From: Pseudomonas nitroreducens NBRC 12694
GTDB lineage: Bacteria; Pseudomonadota; Gammaproteobacteria; Pseudomonadales; Pseudomonadaceae
Direction: 5' to 3'
NCBI RefSeq assembly: GCF_002091755.1
Contig: NZ_BDAI01000001.1
Span: 744,001 to 808,000, forward strand
DNA: 64,000 nucleotides
The notes beneath the pieces were generated by a model, which was not told the DNA's origin, searched no databases, and worked only from the letters and a program-made list of their open reading frames with translations. This document shows positions 43,313-52,072 of this stretch, piece after piece (within the stretch, counting starts at the first letter, position 1; every line of letters begins with the position of its first letter). Both the position numbers and the translations under genes were made by a program.

Positions 43313-43788
43313 TGCGGGCGGCCCTTGTCCTTGTTCAGCAATTCCAGCAGGCGCTGGGCGAATTCCGGCTGCGCGGGTTCCGTCTCGGCGGCATGCACCG
43401 GCTGGCGCATGACGTGCAGCGGAGTAATGCGGCCCGGCGTCAGGCCCAGCAGCACCTGCTCCTCGCCCACCTGCACCAGCACCAGGCGATCGCGCGGGCC
43501 GAGCGCCTGGCTGGAAATCAGGCGGATCGACTGATTGCCGCGCGGCACCACCTGCTGCACGCGGCGCACCAGCCAGGCGAGCAGGAAGATCAGGCCGACC
43601 ACCAGCACCAGGCCCAGCAACAGCTGCATCAGCTGCGCGCCGGCGCTGCCGGTGATCAGGCTCGGCGTGGAGCTGGCGTGGACGATGGCCGGGTTGGATG
43701 CCGGAACCTTGCCGGCCTCGTCGGCCATCGCCAGGAGGGACAGCCCCGCCAGCGGCAGGACGGACAGTTTCGCGAGCAGGCGGGCCAT
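43309..43788 (-). CDS. fliO: Flagellar biosynthesis protein FliO
   Basis: A 159-residue protein with a signal peptide, a short periplasmic stretch, one membrane helix (about residues 50-70) and a cytoplasmic domain with RLISSQALGPRDRLVLVQVGEEQVLLG-like spacing. It stabilises the FliP ring. Lies 1 nt after fliN. Confidence 0.9.
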   Translation of the reverse strand: MARLLAKLSVLPLAGLSLLAMADEAGKVPASNPAIVHASSTPSLITGSAGAQLMQLLLGLVLVVGLIFLLAWLVRRVQQVVPRGNQSIRLISSQALGPRDRLVLVQVGEEQVLLGLTPGRITPLHVMRQPVHAAETEPAQPEFAQRLLELLNKDKGRPQ

Positions 43789-43789
43789 G

Positions 43790-44257
43790 TCAGCGCAGCT
43801 TCTTGATGCGTTCGCTGGGGCTGATCACGTCGGTGAGGCGGATGCCGAACTTCTCGTTCACCACCACCACTTCGCCGTGGGCGATCAGCGTGCCGTTGAC
43901 CAGCACGTCCAGCGGCTCGCCGGCCAGGCGATCGAGTTCGATCACCGAGCCCTGGTTGAGCTGCAGCAGGTTGCGGATGCTGATGTCGGTGTGGCCGACC
44001 TCCATGGAAATGGTCACCGGAATATCCAGGATCACATCCAGGTTGGGGCCTTCGAGGCCGGCAATGGTCGGCGCCTTGGGCGCCATGCCGAACTCTTCCA
44101 TCGGCGCGCGCGGCGCGGCGGGCACGGCCGGAGCGGCGGCGCCGGCCATCATCGCATCGATGTCGTCCTGGTTGGCGTCACCCGATTCGGAGAGCGCCGC
44201 AGCCCATTCGTCGGCCAGTGCCTGTTCTTCGGGAGTCACGTTTTCTTCGTCTGACAT
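43790..44257 (-). CDS. fliN: Flagellar switch protein FliN
   Basis: A 155-residue protein: an acidic Ala/Pro-rich N-terminus (1-65) and a SpoA domain (about 75-150) with VTISMEVGHTDISIRNLLQL. It forms the rotor C-ring with FliM and FliG. Lies 22 nt after fliM. Confidence 0.94.
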   Translation of the reverse strand: MSDEENVTPEEQALADEWAAALSESGDANQDDIDAMMAGAAAPAVPAAPRAPMEEFGMAPKAPTIAGLEGPNLDVILDIPVTISMEVGHTDISIRNLLQLNQGSVIELDRLAGEPLDVLVNGTLIAHGEVVVVNEKFGIRLTDVISPSERIKKLR

Positions 44258-44279
44258 GGTGGGTCCTCTTGGGCTTCGC

Positions 44280-45251
44280 TCAGCGCGGTCGCACGAGCGG
44301 ATCGAGAATCTGCAAGGCCAGGTTGCCCTTGTGCGAACCCAGCTTGACCTTGAAGGAAGGCACGCCGTTGGCGCGCATGATCATGTGCTCGGGCAGTTCC
44401 ACCGGGATCACATCACCCGGCTGCATGTGCAGGATGTCCCGCAGCTTGAGCTGGCGGCGCACGACGGTGGCGCCCAGCGGCACGTTGACGTCGAGAATGT
44501 CCTCGCGCAGGGCGTTGATCCAGCGCTCGTCCTGGTCGTCCACGTCGGACTGGAAGCCGGCGTCGAGCATCTCGCGGATCGGCTCGATCATTGCGTACGG
44601 CAAAGTGATGTGCAGGTCGCCGCCGCCGCCGTCCAGTTCGATGTGGAAGGTGGAGACCACCACCACTTCGCTGGGGCTGACGATGTTGGCCATCGCCGGG
44701 TTCACCTCGGAGTTCACGTACTCGAAGGTGATCGGCATCACCGCCTGCCAGGCTTCGGCGAGATCGACGAAGGCCTGCTCGATGACCATCCGCACCACGC
44801 GCAGCTCGGTGGGGGTGAACTCGCGGCCCTCGATCTTGGCGTGGCGCCCGTCGCCGCCGAAGAAGTTGTCCACCAGCTTGAACACCAGCTTGGCGTCGAG
44901 GATGAACAGCGCGGTGCCGCGCAGGGGTTTCATCTTCACCAGGTTGAGGCTGGTGGGCACGTACAGCGAATGCACGTACTCGCCGAATTTCATCACCTGC
45001 ACGCCGCCCACGGCGACGTCCGCCGAGCGGCGCAGCAGGTTGAACATGCTGATGCGGGTGTAGCGGGCGAACCGCTCGTTGATCATCTCCAGGGTCGGCA
45101 TGCGGCCCCGGACGATGCGGTCCTGACTGGTCAGGTCGTAGGACTTGATCGCCCCCGGCTCGACATCGGACTCGGTTTCCACCAGGCCATCGTCCACGCC
45201 GTGCAACAGCGCGTCGATCTCGTCCTGGGAAAGTAGATCCTGCATGGCCAT
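44280..45251 (-). CDS. fliM: Flagellar switch protein FliM
   Basis: A 323-residue protein that starts with the CheY-binding peptide (LLSQDEIDALLHGV), then the CheC-like middle domain (about 40-230) and a C-terminal SpoA domain (about 240-320). Binding of CheY-P to the N-terminal peptide switches rotation. Two ATGs (45251, 45245) are possible; the first gives the P. aeruginosa length. Confidence 0.95.
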   Translation of the reverse strand: MAMQDLLSQDEIDALLHGVDDGLVETESDVEPGAIKSYDLTSQDRIVRGRMPTLEMINERFARYTRISMFNLLRRSADVAVGGVQVMKFGEYVHSLYVPTSLNLVKMKPLRGTALFILDAKLVFKLVDNFFGGDGRHAKIEGREFTPTELRVVRMVIEQAFVDLAEAWQAVMPITFEYVNSEVNPAMANIVSPSEVVVVSTFHIELDGGGGDLHITLPYAMIEPIREMLDAGFQSDVDDQDERWINALREDILDVNVPLGATVVRRQLKLRDILHMQPGDVIPVELPEHMIMRANGVPSFKVKLGSHKGNLALQILDPLVRPR

Positions 45252-45260
45252 GGCGGGTAC

Positions 45261-45779
45261 CTACTGCAATACGAAGTTGGTGAAAAGCACTTGCTCCACG
45301 GTCAACTGACCGGTCGCCTTCTTCGCCAGTTCCTGAAGACTGGAAGTCGCCTGCTGACGCAGCATTTCCTTGCCCACCGGCGTCACCAGCGTGTCGAAAT
45401 TCTGACTGGAGAACAGCATCACCAGCTGGTTGCGCACCAGCGGCATCTGCTCGCGCAGCGCGTCCATCTGCGCCTGGTCGCGGCCCATCAGGGCGACGGC
45501 CACCTGCAGATAGCGCTGGCGACCGTTCTGATTGAAGTTGACCACGAAGGCCGGCGCGAGAATCTCGTAGACCGCCTGCTTCTTGGTCGGCTCCGCGTGC
45601 TCGGCGCTCTTGGCTTCGGCTTCCTCGGGCTTGGCGCTCTTGTGCAGGAAGAACCAGGTGCCGCCCACCGAGGCACCGACCGCCAACAGAAAGGCCAGTA
45701 CGATGATGATGATGAGTTTCAGCTTGCCCTTGGCGGGCGCTTGTCCATCGGGAAGCGGAGGCTGTTCTTTCTTGGCCAT
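45261..45779 (-). CDS. fliL: Flagellar basal-body protein FliL
   Basis: A 172-residue protein with a short cytoplasmic tail, one helix (about residues 20-45) and a periplasmic FliL domain with FVVNFNQNGRQRYLQVAVAL. It supports stator function. It is first in the fliLMNOPQR-flhB transcript, behind a sigma-54-type promoter. Confidence 0.92.
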   Translation of the reverse strand: MAKKEQPPLPDGQAPAKGKLKLIIIIVLAFLLAVGASVGGTWFFLHKSAKPEEAEAKSAEHAEPTKKQAVYEILAPAFVVNFNQNGRQRYLQVAVALMGRDQAQMDALREQMPLVRNQLVMLFSSQNFDTLVTPVGKEMLRQQATSSLQELAKKATGQLTVEQVLFTNFVLQ

Positions 45780-45829
45780 GCCAAATATCCGTCACTATTC
45801 CGGCGCAATGCGCTGATACAGGGGGTATC

Positions 45830-45846
45830 AGCAAGGGCTGTGCCAG
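45830..45846 (-). promoter_or_regulatory. Sigma-54 promoter of the fliL operon
   Basis: Minus strand: CTGGCACAGCCCTTGCT, with GG and GC ten nt apart. TGGCAC and TTGCT match the RpoN consensus at both boxes. It lies about 52 nt before fliL. Confidence 0.85.
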
Positions 45847-45975
45847 TTCGACTGGCGCCGCCGCGGATATTACAGGCTAGACGGAGGATGTCACGGGGAG
45901 CGTAAGAATTTTCCTGTGCACCATGAAGATCAGGCGTTGGGGCGACTAACAGGGAAACTCACTGCTCGGGCAATT

Positions 45976-46105
45976 CCCTCACCCCAGCCCTCTCCCAGAG
46001 GGAGAGGGGGCCTCCCGTACCTTTAACAGCGAAGGTGCTTGCCGGATGGCTGCGGACTGCCCAACCCTCAGGACAGTCCCCTCTCCCCTCGGGAGAGGGT
46101 GAGGG
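45976..46105. repeat. 130-bp inverted-repeat element between fliL and fliK, copy 1
   Basis: Left end CCCTCACCCCAGCCCTCTCC and right end GGGAGAGGGTGAGGG are inverted, and CTCTCCC/GGGAGAG stems occur inside each end. The same end design recurs at 50942-51107. With the promoter at 45830 it fills the 368-nt gap between fliL and fliK. Confidence 0.7.
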
Positions 46106-46147
46106 CGCTCTCAGGCGCGCCGCGCGGCCCCGCAAGCCGCACAGGAA

Positions 46148-47455
46148 TCACGCGTAGTAATCCACCAATCCCCTGCCCTGCGCCGTCGATGCCGGGCGAA
46201 TCTCCGATACGCCACTGATCATCGGCTCGTCGTCGCCACTGTCGGAACCGGCCACGCGCCGCGAACCGCCGCGCTCATCACCCTGCTGTTGCTGCTGCCA
46301 GCCACGGGCGGACTGGTCCGAGACGTTGACGTCCAGCTGGCCCATGCCCTGCTGGCTGAACATTTCGCGCAAGCGGTGCTGCTGGCTGTCCAGCGCTTCA
46401 CGCACGCCGGCGTTGGCGCTGACGAAGTTCACCTGGGTCTGGTCGGCGGTCATGTGGATGCGCACCTCCAGGCGACCGAGGTCGGCCGGGTCCATCTGGA
46501 TCTCGGCGGACTTGAGGTTCTGTGAGGACATCCACATCACCCGGTCCACCACCTGGTCGGTCCAGCCATTCTGCTGCATCGACACCGCCTGGCCGGGCAC
46601 CAGCGGGTTCACCGGGCGAGTGGTCATGGCCTGTGGCGTGTTCAGCGCCTGGGTCAGGGACTCCAGACGCGCAGCGAAGGTCTCGTTGCGCGGCATCTCC
46701 GGCTTGGCGTCGGTCTGCACATCCGCCAATTGCTGGGTCAGGTCGGGAGCATCCTTCAGCGCGCCTTCGGCGAGCTTCGCTTCACCGCCCTTGGCGGCCG
46801 AATCCGGGTTCAGCGCGGCCAGGGCAGCGGACAAGTCGTTCTTCGCGTCGACGTTCGCCTTGCCGTCGGCCTTGGCTACCAGGTGGCCGGCCAGCTGCGT
46901 CTGCTGAACCTGTGGTGCCTGATCCTCGCCACCCAACCCCAGGGTCAGGCTCACGCCAGGGATCTCGTTGAGCTTCTGCAAGTCGCCATCGCTGCTGGCA
47001 TCCGTCAGCTGGCTGGCCCCGCTGCTGACCACCAAGGGTGGCGCCTCGGGCTCCGGCAGTTGCCCGGTCATGCCCAGCATCAGCAGCGGGTCGAGTGTCG
47101 CATCGGTCTTGGCTTCGGTATCGGCTGCCGTGCTGTCCTGCGCCTTGCTGGCGCCATCGGCCGGCAAGGCCTTGCCGTCCTCGGCAACCTTTGGCTGGTC
47201 AGCGGCAGCCGGCGCTGCAGAATCCTTGCTCGCGGTGCCCTTGTCGGCAGTGTCCCGAGGCTTGTCGGTCTTCGCCTTGACGGGCTTGTCCGGGCGCTCG
47301 CTGGCCGCCGGACGCTGCTCCTTGGCATAGACGTCGGCGAAGCTGGAACCCTTGTCGTTGCTGCTGTTCGACGAATTCTGGGCAGACTTGGAGAGCGCCG
47401 CATTGGGCCTGGTGTCAGGCGTCGACGTCAATAACATATCCGGGGCGACAGCCAT
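46148..47455 (-). CDS. fliK: Flagellar hook-length control protein FliK
   Basis: A 435-residue protein: a low-complexity Ala/Asp/Lys/Ser N-terminal part (1-300) and a C-terminal Flg_hook domain (about 305-400) with SAEIQMDPADLGRLEVRIHM and QTQVNFVSANAGVREAL. It measures hook length and triggers the FlhB switch. A sigma-54-type promoter precedes it. The C-terminus has a Gln-rich stretch. Confidence 0.93.
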   Translation of the reverse strand: MAVAPDMLLTSTPDTRPNAALSKSAQNSSNSSNDKGSSFADVYAKEQRPAASERPDKPVKAKTDKPRDTADKGTASKDSAAPAAADQPKVAEDGKALPADGASKAQDSTAADTEAKTDATLDPLLMLGMTGQLPEPEAPPLVVSSGASQLTDASSDGDLQKLNEIPGVSLTLGLGGEDQAPQVQQTQLAGHLVAKADGKANVDAKNDLSAALAALNPDSAAKGGEAKLAEGALKDAPDLTQQLADVQTDAKPEMPRNETFAARLESLTQALNTPQAMTTRPVNPLVPGQAVSMQQNGWTDQVVDRVMWMSSQNLKSAEIQMDPADLGRLEVRIHMTADQTQVNFVSANAGVREALDSQQHRLREMFSQQGMGQLDVNVSDQSARGWQQQQQGDERGGSRRVAGSDSGDDEPMISGVSEIRPASTAQGRGLVDYYA

Positions 47456-47492
47456 CGGAGTTCTCCGTTGATGTGAATATCCAACACGGAGA

Positions 47493-47510
47493 TAGCAAGG
47501 CGCGGGCCAA
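47493..47510 (-). promoter_or_regulatory. Sigma-54 promoter of fliK
   Basis: Minus strand: TTGGCCCGCGCCTTGCTA, GG and GC ten nt apart; both boxes fit the RpoN consensus apart from two bases. It lies about 40 nt before fliK and ends about 10 nt short of hptB. Confidence 0.75.
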
Positions 47511-47520
47511 CTCGGAAAAC

Positions 47521-47862
47521 TCAGGGGCGACCGGGCACCAGCAGGGTACGGACGATGGAGAATTCGTGCTCGACCTTGCCGATCAGGCTCTGGGCGCTGG
47601 CCAGGTCATTCTGCCGTGCGGCCTCTTCCAGGCGCTTGCACAGGCTGCTCAGTACGGAAGCGCCCATGTTGCCGCAGCTGCCCTTGAAGCTGTGCGCAGC
47701 GTGGCGCAGGGCTGGCGCATCGCTGACGGCGGATGCCTCGCGGATGCTGCGCAGGCGCTCTTCGGAGTCGCTGAGGAAGGTCTCCACCAGGAGCGGGTAC
47801 TCGTCTTCCATGATCGACAGCAAATTGCTCAGCACGGCGCCATCGAGATGCGGCTCGGACAT
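47521..47862 (-). CDS. hptB: Histidine phosphotransfer protein HptB
   Basis: A 113-residue Hpt domain with phosphorylatable His in LRHAAHSFKGSCGNMG (about residue 57) and the following KGS. In P. aeruginosa HptB passes phosphate to the HsbR receiver, which acts on HsbA. It follows hsbR by 55 nt. HptB/HsbR/HsbA couple sensor kinases to swarming, biofilm and FlgM control. Confidence 0.88.
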   Translation of the reverse strand: MSEPHLDGAVLSNLLSIMEDEYPLLVETFLSDSEERLRSIREASAVSDAPALRHAAHSFKGSCGNMGASVLSSLCKRLEEAARQNDLASAQSLIGKVEHEFSIVRTLLVPGRP

Positions 47863-47917
47863 GGGGCACTCCCTGGAGGACGGCTCGCCACCCTGCGGGG
47901 GGACAAGAAGGCCCCGA

Positions 47918-49615
47918 TTATGCCTGAGCCGACCAGAAGAACTCCACGGCCACGGTCTTGCCGTCGCTCGACCACTGGCAGCGGTCGGCCAGTTGCCGGA
48001 CCAGCGTGAGGCCGCGCCCGCAGAGACTGCCGGCAGCCTGCTGCGAAGCGAGCACCGCGCCGACGTCGAAACCCTCGCCGCTGTCCTCCACCCGCATCAG
48101 CAACCGCCCGCCATCGCCGTGGGGCGCGAGGTCGAGGTGGAAGCGCACGAAGCCGTCGTGCAGTTCGTGGAGACGCTGGCTGCGCTCCTGGTAATAGCGG
48201 GCGAAGCCGGCGGCATCGCACTTGAGCGTGGAGTCCAGGCCCATGACGCCGTGCTCCAGGGCGTTGGAGTACAGCTCGGCGAGTACGGTGTAGAGCGCGC
48301 CGCCGCGCGGGCGCAGGTCGTGCACTTCCATCAGCAACTGCAGCAGGAAAGGCAGGGGATTGAAATTGCGCAGGGTCGGCGCGCGGAACTCGAAACTGGC
48401 GGACCAGTCCAGCGGGCTGCTCAGGCCATTGTCGGAGAACGCCAGCGGCGGGCGCTGCAGCGAGTCCTCGGGGACCAGCGCGACCTCCAGCATGCTGACG
48501 TCATCCTGGGCCTCGCCGCGGAAGCGCGCCAGGGCGGCCTGGATACCATCGAACAGGCGCGCGGAGCTTGGCTCGCTGTCGTAGACCTCGCGCAGGCGCT
48601 GCTCCCCGAACACTTCGCCGGCGGCATTGCGCGCTTCCAGCACCCCGTCGGAGAAGAGAAACACTCGGTCGCCCTCCTCCATGGCGTAGACCTCGCAGTG
48701 GTCGCTGAAGGCGGACGCCTCGAGTATCCCCAACGGCAAGTGCCGCGAAACCAGCGGAACGATCTCGCGCGGCTGCTGGCGCAGCAGGTAGCCATTGGGC
48801 AGGCCGCCGTTCCACACCTCCACCAGGCCGCGCTGGAAACTCAGGTTGAGCACCGCGGCGCAGCAGAACACCCCTACCGGGAGGATGCGCTTGAGCTTGG
48901 CATTCATCTCCCGAAGGATGTCCGCCATCGGGTAGCCCTTGGCGGTCATGCCGTAGAACACCTCGGCCAGCGGCATGGCACCGATGGCCGCCGGCAAGCC
49001 ATGGCCGGTGAAGTCACCGAGCAGCACGTGCATGCCACCGGAAGGCTTGAAGGCCGCCAGCAGCAGGTCGCCGTTGAACAAGGCAAAGGGTGATTGCAGA
49101 TAGCGGATATTCGCCGCATTCAGGCAACCCGAATGCGCCACCTTGTCGAACACCGCCTTGGCCACCCGCTGCTCGTTGAGCAGGTGTTCGTTGTGCCGGG
49201 CGATCAGGTCGCGCTGCTCCAGCACCATCCGCTGCAGGTGATGCAGGCGCCCCATGGCGCGGATCTTGGCTTCGAGGATGATGCGGTTGTAGGGCTTGGA
49301 GAGGAAGTCGTCGCCGCCCGCCTCCAGGCTCTGCACCAGCGCCTCGGGCTCGCTCAGCGAGGTGAGGAAGATGATCGGCACCAGCTCTTCGCCGGCCTGC
49401 CGGCGAATCCGCCGCGCCGCCTCGAAGCCGTCCATCACCGGCATCAGTGCATCCATCAGCACCAGCTGCGGGCGCTCCTGGGCGAACAGCGCCAGGGCTT
49501 CCAGCCCGTTGGCGGCGGTGAGCACGCGATGACCCTGGCGGCTGACGATGGTCGACAGCAGCAGGCGGTCGGCGGCGTTGTCGTCGGCGATCAGTACCGT
49601 GAGGAGTTCGGACAT
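47918..49615 (-). CDS. hsbR: Response regulator HsbR (receiver, PP2C-type phosphatase, kinase-like domain)
   Basis: A 565-residue three-domain protein: receiver (1-125, phospho-Asp in LVLMDALMPVMDG), a SpoIIE-type PP2C phosphatase (about 170-375, with LLGDFTGHGLPAAIG and FLFSDGVLEARN), and a C-terminal HATPase domain (about 415-560, with LAELYSNALEHG and LCGRGLTLVRQL). It both kinases and dephosphorylates the anti-sigma antagonist HsbA. ATG 49615 is used; 28 nt separate it from hsbA. The C-terminal third is the kinase-type domain, as in other HsbR proteins. Confidence 0.9.
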   Translation of the reverse strand: MSELLTVLIADDNAADRLLLSTIVSRQGHRVLTAANGLEALALFAQERPQLVLMDALMPVMDGFEAARRIRRQAGEELVPIIFLTSLSEPEALVQSLEAGGDDFLSKPYNRIILEAKIRAMGRLHHLQRMVLEQRDLIARHNEHLLNEQRVAKAVFDKVAHSGCLNAANIRYLQSPFALFNGDLLLAAFKPSGGMHVLLGDFTGHGLPAAIGAMPLAEVFYGMTAKGYPMADILREMNAKLKRILPVGVFCCAAVLNLSFQRGLVEVWNGGLPNGYLLRQQPREIVPLVSRHLPLGILEASAFSDHCEVYAMEEGDRVFLFSDGVLEARNAAGEVFGEQRLREVYDSEPSSARLFDGIQAALARFRGEAQDDVSMLEVALVPEDSLQRPPLAFSDNGLSSPLDWSASFEFRAPTLRNFNPLPFLLQLLMEVHDLRPRGGALYTVLAELYSNALEHGVMGLDSTLKCDAAGFARYYQERSQRLHELHDGFVRFHLDLAPHGDGGRLLMRVEDSGEGFDVGAVLASQQAAGSLCGRGLTLVRQLADRCQWSSDGKTVAVEFFWSAQA

Positions 49616-49643
49616 GGCCGTTGCCACTGCGGACCGGGCCGCG

Positions 49644-49949
49644 TCAGCTGATCTTGAACAGCTGCTCGAAGTTGGAAATGGCCAGCACCTTGCGCACATC
49701 GGGGTTGCAGTGCACCAGGCTGACCTGCGCGCTCTCGCCACCGGCATGGTCGCGCAGCAGCAGGAGCATCCCCAGCGCCGAGCTGTCCAGATAGGTGGCG
49801 CCCTTCAGGTCCACCACGTAGCGCTTGGGAGTGGTCTCGACGCGCTCGTAGGCGTTGCGGAACTCCTGGTGTGCGCCGAAATCGAAACGCCCCTGGACCA
49901 CGATGGTGAGCTCCTGCCCGTCAGCGGAGGGAACGGAAGTGATGGCCAT
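49644..49949 (-). CDS. hsbA: Anti-sigma factor antagonist HsbA (STAS domain)
   Basis: A 101-residue STAS protein; the phospho-Ser loop is GATYLDSSALGMLL (about residue 50-63). Depending on phosphorylation it binds the anti-sigma factor FlgM or a diguanylate cyclase. It is the first gene of the hsbA-hsbR-hptB unit and the last flagellar-type gene before the 12.9-kb inserted region. Confidence 0.9.
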   Translation of the reverse strand: MAITSVPSADGQELTIVVQGRFDFGAHQEFRNAYERVETTPKRYVVDLKGATYLDSSALGMLLLLRDHAGGESAQVSLVHCNPDVRKVLAISNFEQLFKIS

Positions 49950-50198
49950 GGGATTCTCCTTATCGATCGATGGTCGCGCACGAGCTTGAAGATGTAGCAG
50001 TTAGCGATGACAGCGGCAACCTCGGCGAGCGATGGGAAACCGCCGGGCCAGGCCCGTCTGGCCCTCGCCGCGCCAGTCGATTAATGGACCACCGGTCGAC
50101 ACAGGCATGGCGAATGCCTTTACCCTTTTACGCGTGCGACGCGGGGTGAAGGCTCGCAAGAAGCCTTGTAAGGGTCGCAGCCGCAAGAAGGGGGGAGC

Positions 50199-50915
50199 AT
50201 GACCAAGTCCATTCTCATCGCGGCCTGCATGTTGTGTGCAGCGCCGTATGCAGCCGCCCAGGTGATGCAGCGCGAGCTGGGTGACTTCGAACTCAAGTTC
50301 GCCAACTCGCCGACGCGCAGCATGGCCCAGGGGCTGGTCCAGCCGGGCCAGGCCAGCAGCGCCCAGGGTGGCCTCGACATCACCCACGACAGTGGGTGGT
50401 ATGTGGGCAGCTGGACATCGAACCTGGAGCAGGAGAAGCCCCTGGAGATCGACAGCTACGCCGGCTTCAAGCATCCGCTGGGTGATGGCAAGCTGGGCTA
50501 CGAAGTAGGCACCCTGCGCTACAGCCGCCCGGAGCAACCCGACTACGACAGCCAGGCGCTCTACGGTGGCCTCTCGGTGTTCGGCAGCCGCCTTGGCGCG
50601 GCCTACAGTGCCCAGGCCGGGCGCAGCACCGCGACGCTGTTCACCGACCTGGGCGTACAGTCCGACCTCGGCTTCGACGTGACCTTCAAGTACTCCGCCT
50701 ACAGCCTCGCCTCCCCCGTGAGCCTGAGCAGCGGCGGCAGCGTCAGCGAGTACGGCGACTGGTCGTTGAACTTCAGCCGACCGTGGAAAGGCATCGACCT
50801 GAACTTCTCCTACAGCGGCAGCAGCCTCACCGGCGGCGACTGCAGTGCCTACTCCGGGCACAACGCCTATTGCGACTCGGCATTCATGTTCAAGGCGTCA
50901 CGGCCGTTCTTCTGA
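50199..50915 (+). CDS. TorF-family putative porin
   Basis: A 238-residue outer-membrane beta-barrel protein with a Sec signal (MTKSILIAACMLCAAPYAAA) and alternating hydrophobic strands ending in aromatic FKASRPFF, the C-terminal Phe expected for Bam insertion. The TorF family (TIGR02001, 'conserved hypothetical') is tentatively called a porin. GGGGGGAG just before ATG 50199 is a strong ribosome site. It is divergent from hsbA and marks the left side of the accessory block. Confidence 0.78.
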   Translation: MTKSILIAACMLCAAPYAAAQVMQRELGDFELKFANSPTRSMAQGLVQPGQASSAQGGLDITHDSGWYVGSWTSNLEQEKPLEIDSYAGFKHPLGDGKLGYEVGTLRYSRPEQPDYDSQALYGGLSVFGSRLGAAYSAQAGRSTATLFTDLGVQSDLGFDVTFKYSAYSLASPVSLSSGGSVSEYGDWSLNFSRPWKGIDLNFSYSGSSLTGGDCSAYSGHNAYCDSAFMFKASRPFF

Positions 50916-50941
50916 GCCTGGACATTCTCAGTCCCCGGAGC

Positions 50942-51107
50942 CCCCTCACCCCAGCCCTGGCTGCGCGCCCCGCTCCTGAGGCAGAGGGGGTAGCCCGTGC
51001 CTGGGCTGAATCCACCGTTTTTCCTGCGCCATCGCTTCCCGCTGAGACCGGCCCGCCCGCCTACACCGAACGGCCCCTCTCCCTCGGGAGAGGGTGGGGG
51101 TGAGGGG
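50942..51107. repeat. 166-bp inverted-repeat element, copy 2
   Basis: Left end CCCCTCACCCCAGCCCTGG and right end GGGAGAGGGTGGGGGTGAGG are inverted; the ends match those of the element at 45976. It lies in the 304-nt gap between the TorF-family and AraC-family genes, which has no other feature I can support. Confidence 0.65.
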
Positions 51108-51219
51108 CAAACCGAGTACCGATGGTCGGCAGCGGCGAAAGAGTCAATTTCATTCAAGAGCACCGCTGCACAAGGGGCTACTCTGCCAGTCACCACCCCA
51201 CGCCCGCAGGCTCTGACCC

Positions 51220-52023
51220 ATGCTGCACCGAGTGAACTGCACTTCCACTGCCCTGCCCGGCCTGCGCACCGTCGAGATCCTCACCCAGCGCAGCTTCCCG
51301 CGTCATGCCCACGACGAGTACGGCATCGGCGTGATGCTGGAGGGCGGCCATCGTTCGTGGAGCGGCCGCGGCCAGGTCGAGGCCGGGCCGAGCGACATCA
51401 TCACCGTGAGCCCCAACGAACTGCACGACGGCATTCCCCTGCGCAGTGCGCCCCGCCGCTGGTGGATGCTGTACGTCGAGCCGACGCTGATTGCACGACT
51501 GGCCGGCCGGGAGATGGCAGGCCGGGAGTTTCCCCTGCCGACGCTGGCCGACCCGCGACTCGCCCGACGCATCGCCAGCCTGTTGCAGCGCCTGCCGGAC
51601 GCTTGCGCCGATGAAGCCAGCGAAGGCCTGCTCGACCTGTTCGGCGATCTGCTCGACCGGCGTACCGCCGCGACAGCGGCCGCTCTGCCCTCCCGGAGCG
51701 TGGCGCGCATGCTCGAACGGATTCAGGATGACCCACGCCACGCTCCCACACTGGCCGAGCTCGCCGGCCTGGCCGGGCTGACACCCTTTGCGGCCCTGCG
51801 CCGCTTCCGCCGCGAACTGGGCACCACGCCCCACGCGTACCTGCTGCAGTACCGCGTGCGAGTGGCCCACAAGGCCATCGGCGAGGGCCGCTCGCTGGCC
51901 GAAGCGAGCCTGCTCGCCGGGTTCGCCGACCAGTCCCACATGACCCGCGCCTTCGCCCGCCAGCTCGGGCCGACGCCAGGACAATGGCGCTCCTCGCTCA
52001 GGGCACCACTACCAGCCCCCTGA
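51220..52023 (+). CDS. AraC-family transcriptional regulator
   Basis: A 267-residue protein: an N-terminal cupin-like effector domain (about 10-105, with FPRHAHDEYGIGVML) and a C-terminal pair of helix-turn-helix motifs (about 170-260, TLAELAGLAGLTPFAALRRF and LAEASLLAGFADQSHMTRAF). It lies 49 nt before a LysE exporter gene in the same direction; such AraC-LysE pairs are common, so it probably regulates that gene. Confidence 0.85.
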   Translation: MLHRVNCTSTALPGLRTVEILTQRSFPRHAHDEYGIGVMLEGGHRSWSGRGQVEAGPSDIITVSPNELHDGIPLRSAPRRWWMLYVEPTLIARLAGREMAGREFPLPTLADPRLARRIASLLQRLPDACADEASEGLLDLFGDLLDRRTAATAAALPSRSVARMLERIQDDPRHAPTLAELAGLAGLTPFAALRRFRRELGTTPHAYLLQYRVRVAHKAIGEGRSLAEASLLAGFADQSHMTRAFARQLGPTPGQWRSSLRAPLPAP

Positions 52024-52072
52024 GTTCGCCGGCCTCACGGCCTCACTTCTTGCAGACAGGAAACCCACGGGA

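Noticed and set aside
50103..50119. Hairpin AGGCAT-GGCGA-ATGCCT before the TorF-family gene
   Set aside because: No gene ends there on the plus strand, so a terminator role is unsupported.
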